Notes under the pieces: model-generated
The model's input: only the letters and a program-made list of their open reading frames with translations
The model's database searches: none
What the model was told of the DNA's origin: nothing
Position numbers and translations under genes: made by a program
NCBI GenBank assembly: GCA_963921425.1
Contig: OY992832.1
Location: forward strand, 7,378,001-7,442,000
Reading direction: 5' to 3'
From: Dryas octopetala
Taxonomy: Eukaryota > Streptophyta > Magnoliopsida > Rosales > Rosaceae
DNA length: 64,000 nucleotides
In this document: in pieces, positions 48,701-59,886 of the stretch
How the letters are laid out: each line of letters starts with the position of its first letter
Position numbering within the stretch: the stretch's first letter is position 1

Positions 48701-51700
48701 TCAGAGGCTTAGAGCCTAGATTTTTAAAGGGTAACTGAGAAAAGGCTGATACACAAGGAAAACAACCAACACTATTCTGTCAAATCTGATCTTTATAGAC
48801 TATTTGTATTGCCCCTTCTACAATTTGTTTACTAATGCCTATTTTTCATAAAAGAAACTTTTATTGCTTACAGAAAGAACATTTAACGTGCAATAGGTCT
48901 AACTACCACACCTGTGAGTCCCCATAGCTTGACCCGATATAGACAAATGCATTATCAAGGTACGAAATTGTAGATGCTATGGATGTCTCCCCCAAGAGCT
49001 CAATTTTGAGTCCAGTCACCCTACAAGTACAACATAAGATAAGAGTATATGATACCTTGAGAAAATCCTAGTAACAAATAAGGTCACAACCCTAAACCAT
49101 AATATTTCAATCACAAACAAGGAGATGTTTTGGAAAATAAATTACAACTCACTTTTCCTTCTCGTGGGTTATAACAAGTAGGTGAAGTAGCCCAGCATGA
49201 TCACCGAGTAAATACCTAGAACCATCAGCATCCACTCTTCCATAGGCTCTTGTGATGGACTAGAATAATATGAAAAAAAAAAAAAAAAATCAAAATGATA
49301 CATCAATAACCGAGTCCAACATGCAATTCTTTGAGAAGTTAGTTATGAAATGCATAAATAAAATTCATTTAACATCTGTAACCTACAGGTCTTATTGGGA
49401 TTGCTTTAAATGCATTGGCGCTACAGTAAACAATTGTTTCTTCTCCGATAATAAGAACACCACAAAGTGGGGGAGGAACCGGTATTAACAAATCAGCCCC
49501 ATTGTCAAGGTTGTTCTGTGACCAAGGACCCTCAACAAAATCTTTATCCTTCAAAGCAACCTCATATGTTTTGACATGGCGGGCATCTTTGTTATCCTGC
49601 AATTATGCAACCAAAGTAAGACCATCAAAACCTTTGTCACAAATACACTTATACAAGTGTACAAGAATATCTAGGACATCCACAAATATTCCACTGCTGG
49701 ACCGCCAGAACAACAAAAAGGACTAACAGGTTACCCATGAATGCGTGTCTAACCATCTACGTGCCATGTTCTCATCTACAGAAATACATGGCACATGCTA
49801 ATCTGATACCCAACCAAGACTTGTCAAATACACACCCAAAAGGCCTCCCACAATTTTAATATAGACCTATGTTATCCAGGAAGCGCGCTAGCACATAGCA
49901 CATGTAGTGAAAACTCTACAATCCAATGTTTTTCCAAAGAATCTGTGTAAATAATCTTCAAGCCAGTACAGGAAACATAAAAATATACAGTGAACTTAAA
50001 GAATTTTGATTGTAACAACAGTAAGAAACTTTAAGCAATATGTAGATAAAAAACAAAACCAATAGCTACAACATAAACATGAAGATATAAAGGAATGATA
50101 CGGACCTGGTAGAGAACTACAATTGTGGGTTTTGAACAACCATAAAGAAACTGGATATCCAAAACTTGAAGTTCCTCAAGCCTGAAAAGATACCATCAAA
50201 AGATGTTATTGACAGGAAGATTAAATACATGTCATGAACATTTTATTCACAGGAAGATTAATCAATAGAATATATAATTGGAAGATCAATGAACAAAAAA
50301 TACCTAATGTTAAATGCTTCCTTGAGCTGCCCTTTATTATCAAAAGGAATAACCTGACAAAGCAACAGAACACAAGGTTTATTTCTGAACCATTAATGTA
50401 ATGGCAATATGTTGAACTTTATAAGGACCTTTTCTCCTAGTAAGAAATGGAATTAGCTGTATCAAAAGATTCAAAACCACATACCTTAAACAATCCATCA
50501 TACAGATGGAGTCCAATTAATCTGCAATCAGGATCAATTATACCAATCTGCATAAAAATAATAGATAAAGATAATATATATTAGCATGTCTCTGTGAATT
50601 TCTCAGTTGCAACTAAAATATGGTTTAGGTAAAGGACATAAATGCTTTGAACATGCAAACTACTACAAGAATTGATAGTCATAGAATTAAAAGACCTACC
50701 TGACCATTGTCTGTAGGACGGCCTATACGATCTGAGACATCCCCCATTGCCCTGCATAACAGGGGAATACAATTGTCAAATTAGAAAAAACATCAGTACA
50801 AGATTAGTCATCTATCAACGATCCATTTAAAATGAGTACTTCAACAAATTATTGACTGATTAATCACCTAAAAAATAGTATCATATCTGTCCAGAAGACT
50901 GGATTATTTGCCTATTCAGTTGCTGTGAATAATATTTAAAAATAAGAGAACTATTTCACTTAGTTTTCATGTTTAACCTTGTAATAAGCTCAGATGTTTC
51001 AACATCCCAATGAAGAACGCAAAATTTGTATCTTTCTGTTGAAATAAATAGACTGTCCTGCGCTTCACCCTGTTAAAAATTAAGTTCATTATAACCAAGA
51101 ATGAAAGTAATAACAATCTTTGGGAAAATATGAAAAGCAATACTCACATGAGGCCGAAAAAGTTTAAGGGTTGCAATTCTTCCATATATTGGGACATCCA
51201 AGATAGGCTATAAGCAAAAAAACTTTTAGTTTAACTCATGCTAATAGAGCTTTAGTAGAAACAACACACAAGTCACAAGTAAGCAATTAAATGTAAAATA
51301 TATTTTTTTTTTATCTTTTACAACGAAATAAAAGAATGTACCTGCAAGCCCAGAGGAGTAAGTAAGAAAATTTCGATACGTGTGCATTTCCTGAACAATA
51401 AATTAAAGAAACCATCAATGGTTAAAAAATCAATCTTAACATGAAATCTTGCTAAAAATAAATATATGACTATGGAAGATCAAACAGCTCAGTCAAGGGG
51501 ATATTTATGGTAATGATAATTTTCGCTGAAGCTTATACACTTGAAGACCATAATATCATTTGTTTTACAGCTGTTGGTGCTTTTCTACAGTTCAAAAAAG
51601 AATCTAGGCCTAATTTTCTGGAAAAATAAAGGAAAAGGAATTCGAAGCAGAGCTACATGCACTAATAATTCATTCTTTTTCGGGAAAGTTTGGGGCTTTA

Positions 51701-51989
51701 ATACGAAATTACAAAACATTAAGCAAAAAATAAAATAATCCGAGACCCAATTGCCTACATTATGCACGAAAACTGAAGTTTGTAACCCAGATTAATCTGA
51801 AAACATCTATAGAGCACACACCTATAAACCCTAATAAGCAAACAAAACCTACAATCTAAAGCAAATCAGAGAGAAAGGGGCATACGCTATGATAAGGTTT
51901 AGCTCGTGAGGGCTGGTGAAATTGCCGACACAGGAGTGGGTGACGTTGGTGGGCTTGTGAGCCGTGACGACGTAGTTCCATACACTCAT
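42746..51989 (-). CDS. DDB1: DNA damage-binding protein 1 (CUL4 ligase core adaptor)
   Basis: Nineteen exons on the minus strand: 51989-51886, 51390-51342, 51207-51148, 51069-50978, 50751-50700, 50547-50485, 50353-50304, 50181-50106, 49596-49387, 49259-49153, 49020-48912, 48146-47946, 47836-47621, 47008-46898, 46189-45914, 45522-45248, 44496-44145, 44048-43764, 43327-42746. All junctions are GT-AG and in phase. The product is 1089 residues, one more than Arabidopsis DDB1A. It starts [20 protein letters not shown] and ends [11 protein letters not shown]. The N-terminal half is the MMS1_N type propeller region and the C-terminal part the CPSF_A region, together forming three beta-propellers. 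DDB1 joins CUL4 to WD40 receptors and to DET1-COP10, acting in photomorphogenesis and nucleotide-excision repair. No lesion was found. The leader just upstream of the start is a GAA repeat. Confidence 0.97.
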
Positions 51990-52020
51990 CTTCTTCTTCT
52001 TCTTCTTCTTATTCTTCTTC
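51990..52020 (-). repeat. GAA microsatellite in the DDB1 leader
   Basis: On the minus strand the bases directly before the DDB1 start codon are about ten GAA triplets with one interruption (AAT). It would be transcribed as part of the 5' untranslated region. Such repeats are polymorphic. Confidence 0.8.
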
Positions 52021-54025
52021 TGTGTAGAAAGGGGGCTGAGCCAGTGAGCCCTAGAAGCGTCTTCTCACTTTTCTCCTTTCTTTCTAGCCTATTCGGCTAT
52101 TCTATTCCACTCAGTCTCAGACTCTCAGTCTTACTCTTCTTAATAGCCATTACTCACAGGCTCACAGTCACTAAAGACATGTCTGTAAGAAATAAAAATA
52201 AAAATAAAAATAATCTGTTAAGCAATACGCAGTTGTATATATACGACTATACGAGTAAACCCCCGTTCGTGGCTTACGGTCCCTATTGGGCCTTGGTCCG
52301 GTCCGGTTCAGACCCGTCAATAGACCTAATGTTTTTAAATTTTGAGCCCAAGGTTGGTCCGTGGATCAGTCCATTTGATCCGTTTTTAAAAGCCATCCCC
52401 AGTCCGTCGACCAAAAATAAAAGTGTCAGACTATTTCAACCCCTCTAAATTCAAATTTTAAAATTCAAGTTGATTATCTTATTTTTAAAATTCAAATTTT
52501 ACCTTTAAAATAAAAAATTCTAATTTTATTCATCGGTCATTCCACACTTGTCTGTCGAAATATTTGTGGCTACTTAGCATTTAACTGCCGAATATTTGCA
52601 AAGTTTTTAGTAAGTAACCACCAAATGGAAATAAAAAAGACATTTAGTAGTATTCTGTCGAACATTGTCATTCTATTCGGTTGTAAGTTGCCGAACTCCT
52701 TAGTACATTTGAGTAGCATGTTGTCGAATGTATCTGGGTGATTCCATGATTTTTTGCAAAAAAAGGTCAAATAGAAAAAATTTGTCCAAAATATGTTAGA
52801 ATGGTTAACTCAATAATGAAGGATCGATGGTCGGAATAACCTCCCTAAAAATAAAAACTCAAACCACTTTGGGTATGATTTCTAGGTTACATTTTTGGGT
52901 AAAATGTGTCCTTCATAATTAGTTCCTTATAATTAGTCAATAAATGGTGGTCATATCTTAACTTTTCCACTTACCACTACATCTAAATTTAACATTTCAA
53001 AATTAAGCCAACTGATTATTACATGACTTCCCATCAATAGTGAGACCACTAATATAACTGTCTCATCTAAGTTTATCTCTTAATTTAAACACCTATGGTC
53101 TAATTGGAAAAACACCGGCAAACGCATCAAACATGTAAATCTAAGAAAGTCACTAAACACCTCTTTGTAGATGATAACCAAAATGCAAAATATAATTCCA
53201 AAAACAAATTTAAAAAGATAAAAGGAAAAGGAATCAAAAGGCAAATCCAGCCCCCACATCAAGTATGAAAAACGGCAACATTGGCAAGAGAGTGTCATCA
53301 CAGTCAATATCAAATATTATCAACGCAAAATTTTGTTTCTTACTCAACATGACCTGCAATGGAATATCCAAATTTCAAATTCAACCAGGCAAGTACTAGT
53401 AATACATGAAACAATGTATTCAACATAAGTACATATCCTCAAAGATCAAACCAATGATGACCTTAAGTTAAGCACCTGCTTCAGGAGCCTTCTGTAACTC
53501 TTCATCAGCATTCCTAAAGAATTGGTCTCAGCCACTCTTGGCAGGGACGGATCCACCATGGGACAAGGGTGGTTGCCTGACCATCTGCCCATTAGAAAAG
53601 CCTTGTCAAACTCGCCAAGTTTATCCTTCTAGAATAACCATTTGTAGGCACGCCCACAATTTGTTCGACGAAATGTCTGAATGGTTGTAAGGCGTTCTTC
53701 ACTTCTTTTCTTTTAAAAAAAAAATTCCGAGATATCCTTAAGCATCATTAAAAAAATACACAATTAATCAATAATTTATAGGGAGAAATTATCAAATGTA
53801 ATCCGCAATTTAAATGCCCAATTAAGGTATAAAAAGAGAACGAAGAATTGAATTGAGAGTGGTGAGAGACTGACACACAAAAAAAGGGGTTAAGAAACTT
53901 TTAGTGGGCTTACTGGAAGGGTTAGTGGGCTGTTGAGTTGACAAACTTTTGTTAGTGGGCTTCGCTGGGCTATATCCCACCCAATCCAGCTGAACCCACT
54001 AATAATAGCTCCTCATCTGTCTCGA
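52021..54025. other. Upstream region of DDB1, no gene
   Basis: No gene. The first 150 bases should hold the DDB1 promoter. A 180-codon plus-strand frame (51906-52448) is antisense to DDB1 exon 1 and its leader and has no domain. An (AAATA)n tract lies near 52193. Confidence 0.5.
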
Positions 54026-54034
54026 TTCTTGTTT

Positions 54035-54543
54035 GGGGGGGCTATTCAGACCATCCAAAACCACTTAGTTGACCACCCCCTCAAATGTTTTCCCATTTTT
54101 TCCTATTTTGCCCCTGCATTAAAAAAAACACACTTCTAATTTTGGCCGGCTACCCCTCCCCGCCGCAGGCGCAACCTCACCCCCTTCCCACCGCCAGCGC
54201 GACCCCACTTCTCCCCTTCATCGGTCGACCCCACCCCTCTCCATCGTTGGCACGACCCACCCATGGGGAGGGGTGGGGTCGACGATAGGGAGGGGTGGGG
54301 TTACGCCAGCCACCCATGGTGGTCCGGTGAGGGAGGGAGACAGAGAAATGGAAGAGAGAGAGGGGAGATCGGGGTGGGTGGGTCGCGCCGACGATGGGGA
54401 GGGGGTGGGGTTGCGCCAGCGGCGAGGAAGGGAGGCAGGCCAAAATTGGAAAACTGAGTTTTTTTTTTTATGTAGGGGCAAAATGGGCAAAAATTTGAAC
54501 GGGTGGTCAACTCAGTGGTTTTGGGTGATCTGAATAGCCCCCC
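54035..54543. mobile_element. GC-rich foldback element, Mutator-like (simple copy)
   Basis: The left end GGGGGGCTATTCAGACCA is mirrored at the right by TGATCTGAATAGCCCCCC. Arms pair over much of the 509 bp through GTTGACCACCCCCTCAA, TTTTGCCCCTGCATTAAAAA and the CCCCACC-rich region. It is flanked by a perfect 9-bp direct repeat TTCTTGTTT (54026-54034, 54544-54552). It is the same family as the triplicated element at 22867-24308 but has a single arm on each side. No transposase. Confidence 0.85.
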
Positions 54544-54552
54544 TTCTTGTTT

Positions 54553-55288
54553 TGACTTCGTAATAAACTTGTTTGCAATTTGTTACTTTTGATTTCTTAA
54601 ATGAGATACCAACTATTGATATAATACAAATTTATTTATCCCCTTAAATTAATTTTCCACTTTTTTAAAGAATATTTAAATTTCTGCTTATAGCCTTATA
54701 GTTTCACTTTTTTTTATTAAGGATTACTCTGATATAATATATATATATAATAAATAAAAAGTATTTAAATGTGTCTCGAAGAATAACTATGAATAACGAT
54801 GGTACAAAATAAAATCTTTTTGTCATGTGAAATGTAACGTGACAAAATGGGTGCACCAGATTTCTTACCAAAATGACTAAATGAGTTCCAAGTGGGGAAA
54901 AGCTAGCTAATTAATTAGGCTATAGCACCCCACCTAAACACAAACCTACAACATAACTAGTTTGAAGTTTTGCGTGGCTTTATGAAATGTAATTTAGAGC
55001 CATAGAAGAAATGGCTCAAGTGAGTTTGTACTTGAGATGCCATTTGACACATACTACCAAAAAATGGTTCGAATGATTCATTTAGGTCAAGACAAATGGA
55101 CAATCAATATTTTCAACAGCATTTTGTCTCCTCTATGAATCTAATTAATGAAGACAATCTCTCTCCCTCTATCATTTTCGGATAACCAAAAGAGAGGCTA
55201 GCACTAGCAGTGGAGTGCATGCACAACTAGAACCGCTCAAAAATTGTGGTGTCTGACTGTATGTGTCTAATAGCATACAAAAACGTCC
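54553..55288. other. Gene-free AT-rich stretch
   Basis: No gene and no element with clear ends. A (TA)n run lies near 54738. Confidence 0.5.
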
Positions 55289-55291
55289 TCA

Positions 55292-55482
55292 CACTACAAA
55301 AAAAGTGAGCAAAGCACACTCCTTATTGGTGGCACATGGGGTGTCAATTGGGAACTTCAGTCCCTATTACCCAATTGACACCTATTTTTGTTAAAATCGA
55401 GACACTTCAGTCCCTATTGCCTAATTGACACCCCATTCTATGTCACTAAAGAGAGTGTGCTTTACTCACTTTTTTTGTAGTG
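55292..55482. mobile_element. CACTA-type MITE
   Basis: The left terminus CACTACAAAAAAAGTGAGCA and the right terminus are inverted copies over 30 bp with one mismatch. The ends read CACTAC...GTAGTG and are flanked by a 3-bp TCA duplication (55289-55291 and 55483-55485). CACTA termini with 3-bp target duplications define the En/Spm superfamily. The 191-bp element is non-coding and contains an internal direct repeat (ACTTCAGTCCCTATT, AATTGACACC). Confidence 0.88.
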
Positions 55483-55485
55483 TCA

Positions 55486-58400
55486 TCCTTCTAGAATATT
55501 TACGTAACATGCATGAGGATGATTCGAATGATGAAGAAACAAAGTAATTAAGGCTCTCTTCCAAATCAATAAGAATTCAAGAGCAAATGGGCTTAAAGAC
55601 TAAGCCTAAGAACTTGCAATTTATGTCTAAGTTCACTTTTCTTTTCTTTTTGCTTTTTTATCATGGCCAGATTCGTATTAGAGACTTTTCCATTTTGCTA
55701 CTGATCAAAGTGGTAGGTTTTATTGAACTTTCATTTAATCTTAGAGGGTTCATCTGAAATTTAATGTACCACTTGGAGTTTGGTAATAATACTGACAAAT
55801 ATGTAATAACCTTTAGATATTTTTGAATCATTTGGATTAAAATCAAGAATAGCCGATAAAACGAGAGGATGGACATATGGATATAGATGCAGGAAAGTCA
55901 TTTTAAATATATAAGGACTGCACATGCTATACATTATGAAACTTATTCTTCATTCGCTTAAAAAAAAAGTAAATAAATAAATTGTGTTGGTACGTGGCCA
56001 ATGACCGACAAAATTATGAGTTTATATCATTATATGACAGGGATAATAATTGTTGATTAAAAATTATAAAATAATGATGACTGGTGCACCTTCACTCATT
56101 CAAGTAGAGCTTGGCAATTGATGCACTTTAATTAATATTACTTTGAATTTTGAAGTAAAGCCTTGTCAACTAATTAATTAAAGGCGACTTTGGAGCTTGA
56201 TTGAGTATGACTGTTTCCCACGAGTCATTCCTAGCAGTCTAACCTAACATTCCACTATAAAATCTAGAGCAGGTGAAGGTCATATATATATGGTCATTCA
56301 ATTTTAACATAAATGACCAATATAAAATTAACCATCCAAACTTGGTCTAACATGCCCTTTTGACTTTATATTTGCTTATAAAAAGTGGACAATAAATATT
56401 TGTTTATTAAAAATAAATAATAACATTTTAATTAGTAATACTGCATGATAGTGTGACCAATCTTTTAATAAAAATCAATTTTAAATTTATAAATTCATAA
56501 CCCAACTCTATAATACATGAATTAAATAACACTGATATTATGATTACATGCAATAATTTTTCCTATTTAGGGCATAAAAGAACACAAAGCTGTCCACATG
56601 TTCGTTTTCCTTTCTCCTTTGCTTAATTGTGTTTTTTTTCTTTTTCCCTTCGGTCTAATAATTATCGCCTTTTTATGATTAAAAGAAGAAACCAAAAAAT
56701 AGCAAAAGGTGTAAAAGGTAATAAATCCATTGGTACAGGGATTTGGACTGCCCAGCTTTTTACTAGGGGGATTCGCATTCGCTCCGCTGCTTGGGGTCTG
56801 GAGCTAATTATAAAACGACACGTGGACAGGTGACAATGAAACATACGTGTAGTTGGTGGTGCTGTACAAAAAAAGTCATACTCGCCCTTTCTGCCTCAAA
56901 CATCACACGTGTGTAAAAAGTCTGTACACAGTATCCAAATGCAGAGGCCCATAGCCCAGAGCCCTAGAATTTCTTTTTGATCTTTTTAGCTTTGGCGCAT
57001 TCGTAGTGGTGGCTTGGTAGGTCCTCTCGCCCAAAATCCCACTCAGTAGTAAAGTGAAAGTAAAACTGTAAAACTGGTCTTAGACACACATGATTTTTAC
57101 ACACATGTGAATGCACACACAATTCCATAAGAATATGCTTTTTTTCATGTATACAATTATGCAAAATAGCTGTCATTTTTCGGATTACATTCATTATTCC
57201 AATTAATGTGATCAAAATAAATTAAACAATTGTACTAAATTCGCACAAATCATACATTATTCCAAGTATTTGGGTACTTGTAACCAGATCTGTCAGAATC
57301 CTACGTGATTTTTAATTATCAGATCTCATTTTTATTTTATTTTATTTTACAATGATATTAGTAAATAATAATTGGATTTTATAACTTCCGGTATAAGGAT
57401 AAATGATCTTAAATATTAGAGCTAAAAGCATTTATGATCTCACTTTTCATTTATTATGCATTTTTCATTCAATTTCATAGTTTTCTATATGCACGATGAG
57501 TAAGACATTTTTCTTTCCATGGTTTAAATGAACATTTAGTGACCGATAATACTAAAAAGTATTAATTTTGTTTCTAAAATTTAATCGTTCTTTCCGAGAT
57601 TCAAATTAACATTTTAGCTTTATAACAATTGTTTTGGAAATGAATACGCAAAACATGGCAAATTGCTTGTTTTTAAGTGAGGAGTACTGCTGGTAGATAT
57701 GATGCTTGTTGATGACGTCAAAGTTCGCACGCATTTTCGTTATATTTCTTGTCAATGAAGAAAGTGATGATACAATAGGGTTGGTTCCGCATTTGATAAC
57801 TAACCATTTGCTATTTTATGTTCATAATTTACAATTTGGATTAAGGGCCAAGAAATTTAGGTGTGATCATAACACAATCATATTATATAACTAATCCACA
57901 TATTATAACATTAGTGAGTGATTAATTTATATTTTTAAAATATGGTATAAGTGGATTAGTAACATGACATGACAATATGACAATTTTACTTAAAAATTAC
58001 TCATGTGAAGAAAAAATCGCTATGATTTACTTTCTTTCATATGAACATTCAACTCCTTGTAAATTTGATGAAACTTCTAAAAAATAAAGACAAATACTTG
58101 CAAATTACAAATATTCTCATATGGGACCTCTAGCACATACTCAAATGATAATTTTCACAAAAAAAAATCATATGATAATATAATAATTAAATAATTCATT
58201 AACCAAAGTCATAAACTCCAAAAAAAATTATTAACCATATGACTACCATTTTAGGCTTTTAGCTTCACCTCACCTATCCAACCCTTTTCACCAAAAAGAT
58301 AATTATACCCTTCTCACACCCCCACCTTATCCCAAACTCCCAACTCCCAACTCCATATTATACACACAAGAACAAATCACTCAAATTTCTACACTAACCC

Positions 58401-59693
58401 TCATAGAACTACAATGTTTTGTGGTCATATTATTATAGAGAATAACTTATCTGTCTTTGTTACAGGATATATATTATTCCAATTAAAGAGAGACAGAGAG
58501 AAAAAGAAAGTGAGAGAAGGAGAATAAGAGAGACAAAGAGAGAAGAGGAGAATGAGATAGCAGATAGCATACTTGGGTTGCATGTAAGTTTTCTATTATT
58601 ATAATATTCTCTACTATTATAATATAACCACAACAAAATCTCATCGTAAGTGATGACGCACTGAACCGAGCCGAACCTTTTTTATTTTAATTAATTTTTG
58701 GGTGAAGTTTTTTATTTTAATTAATATTTATAAATAGCCATTTGGTCGTTAAAAGATAAAAAAGTTGGTCATCGGCTACCTCCACAAGAATTAGATACCG
58801 TTTTTTAGACAGAACCAATTCTTGTTTCATTCCATTACTTTCAGTCTTTCACGAGAGCTCCACTAAATACAATAAGCGCGCAAAAAGGTTAGCAATTTTC
58901 TCCATGAAAATTTGGCTTTTTTCCTCCCAGTGTTTCTGGGACCAAATGCCGGAGAGTTTTTTAGGCTTTTAATTTGTTTTTTTCTGGTTGTGTTTGTATA
59001 TTTTTTGATCGGGCAAATTCTTAAACTGGTCCGACATGTATGAAGCTTTTGTTCTGTATTTTTGTTTCTTAGTTTTGAGTAAAACCAAAGTCTCTGAGGT
59101 ATGAATGCCTTTTGAAATCTGAAATTTATGATTGCTGTTTTTTCTTTTCATATATATAATAACATGGTTTGGTTATCTATTTTTTTCCTTAAAGTATGTG
59201 GGTTTGGATTTAAATTTGTTATTGTATTGTTAGTTCCAGTCTAGTGCTGTGTTTGGTTACTAAGAAATGTACTACAAAAGTAAGGAGCTTAGAATCTCAA
59301 GAGTGTCAGATATTGACTGTTTGTAACTGAGAAAATAGAAGCTTTTCATATTGGAAATTTTTGTTTCTCTTCTTTGTTGGAAATACATTTTTCTGTTGGT
59401 TGAAGTGTTGAACTTTTTCTTGGATTTTTTTAATTGCTGGTGTTTTCTTTTGACCAAAAAAGAGAATGTATGATTTTTTTTTTTTCAAATTCTTTTGAAA
59501 TTTGGACCATAAGCTTGCGGATAAAGCTAAAGACATTATGTTGTAATTTAAAAGTTCGGTAATTATTATTCACCCATAGAAACTTGGTGCATTGGGCTCT
59601 GTTGACGGGAGGATATAGCTTAAAAAGTTAAAACAATTAGAATTTTTACTATTTTTGTATTTCCTTTTTAAAGAGTTTTTTTATTGTTTTCTT
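55486..59693. other. Long gene-free region upstream of the ABCC gene
   Basis: No convincing gene. 58480-58560 is a purine-rich GA tract. The last 1 kb probably contains the promoter and non-coding first exon of the ABCC transporter, because an acceptor at 59796-59797 opens a leader exon. The T-rich stretch before it fits an intron. Confidence 0.45.
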
Positions 59694-59714
59694 GGGGGGG
59701 GGGGGGGGGGGGGG
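59694..59714. repeat. Run of 21 guanines
   Basis: An uninterrupted G21 tract lies in the presumed leader intron of the ABCC gene, about 80 bp before its acceptor. Its length is likely polymorphic or uncertain in the assembly. Confidence 0.9.
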
Positions 59715-59834
59715 TGGTTGGGAGGAGGTAGTAGTTGTTGTTTATTGGATGCTTGGTTTTTCCACTTGAGGCTGAATTGAGTCTTATCATATTGCAGGAG
59801 TAGCTTACAGTGTGACTAAAAAGTTCTTAGAGTG

Positions 59835-59856
59835 ATGGATGATGTGCTTTAAGTGA
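59835..59856 (+). promoter_or_regulatory. Two overlapping short upstream ORFs in the ABCC leader
   Basis: In the presumed leader exon (59798-59886), ATG at 59835 opens MDDVL and stop. A second ATG at 59839, in another frame, opens a five-codon ORF ending at 59856. Both end 30-35 bases before the main start codon. They could damp translation if this leader is used. Confidence 0.35.
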
Positions 59857-59886
59857 ATAATTCTTTTCAAGAAGGTGATATCAAAG

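Noticed and set aside
1366..51989. Functional link between the F-box array and DDB1
   Set aside because: F-box proteins work in CUL1 (SCF) ligases and DDB1 in CUL4 ligases; they are 25 kb apart with unrelated genes between, so proximity looks accidental.
51906..52448. 180-codon plus-strand frame
   Set aside because: Antisense to exon 1 and the GAA leader of DDB1; no domain, and its Leu run comes from the CTT repeat.
53465..53535. Possible protein tail (NADEELQKAPEAGA-like text, minus strand)
   Set aside because: Too short and without an exon context; neighbouring frames are broken, so chance or an old relic cannot be separated.
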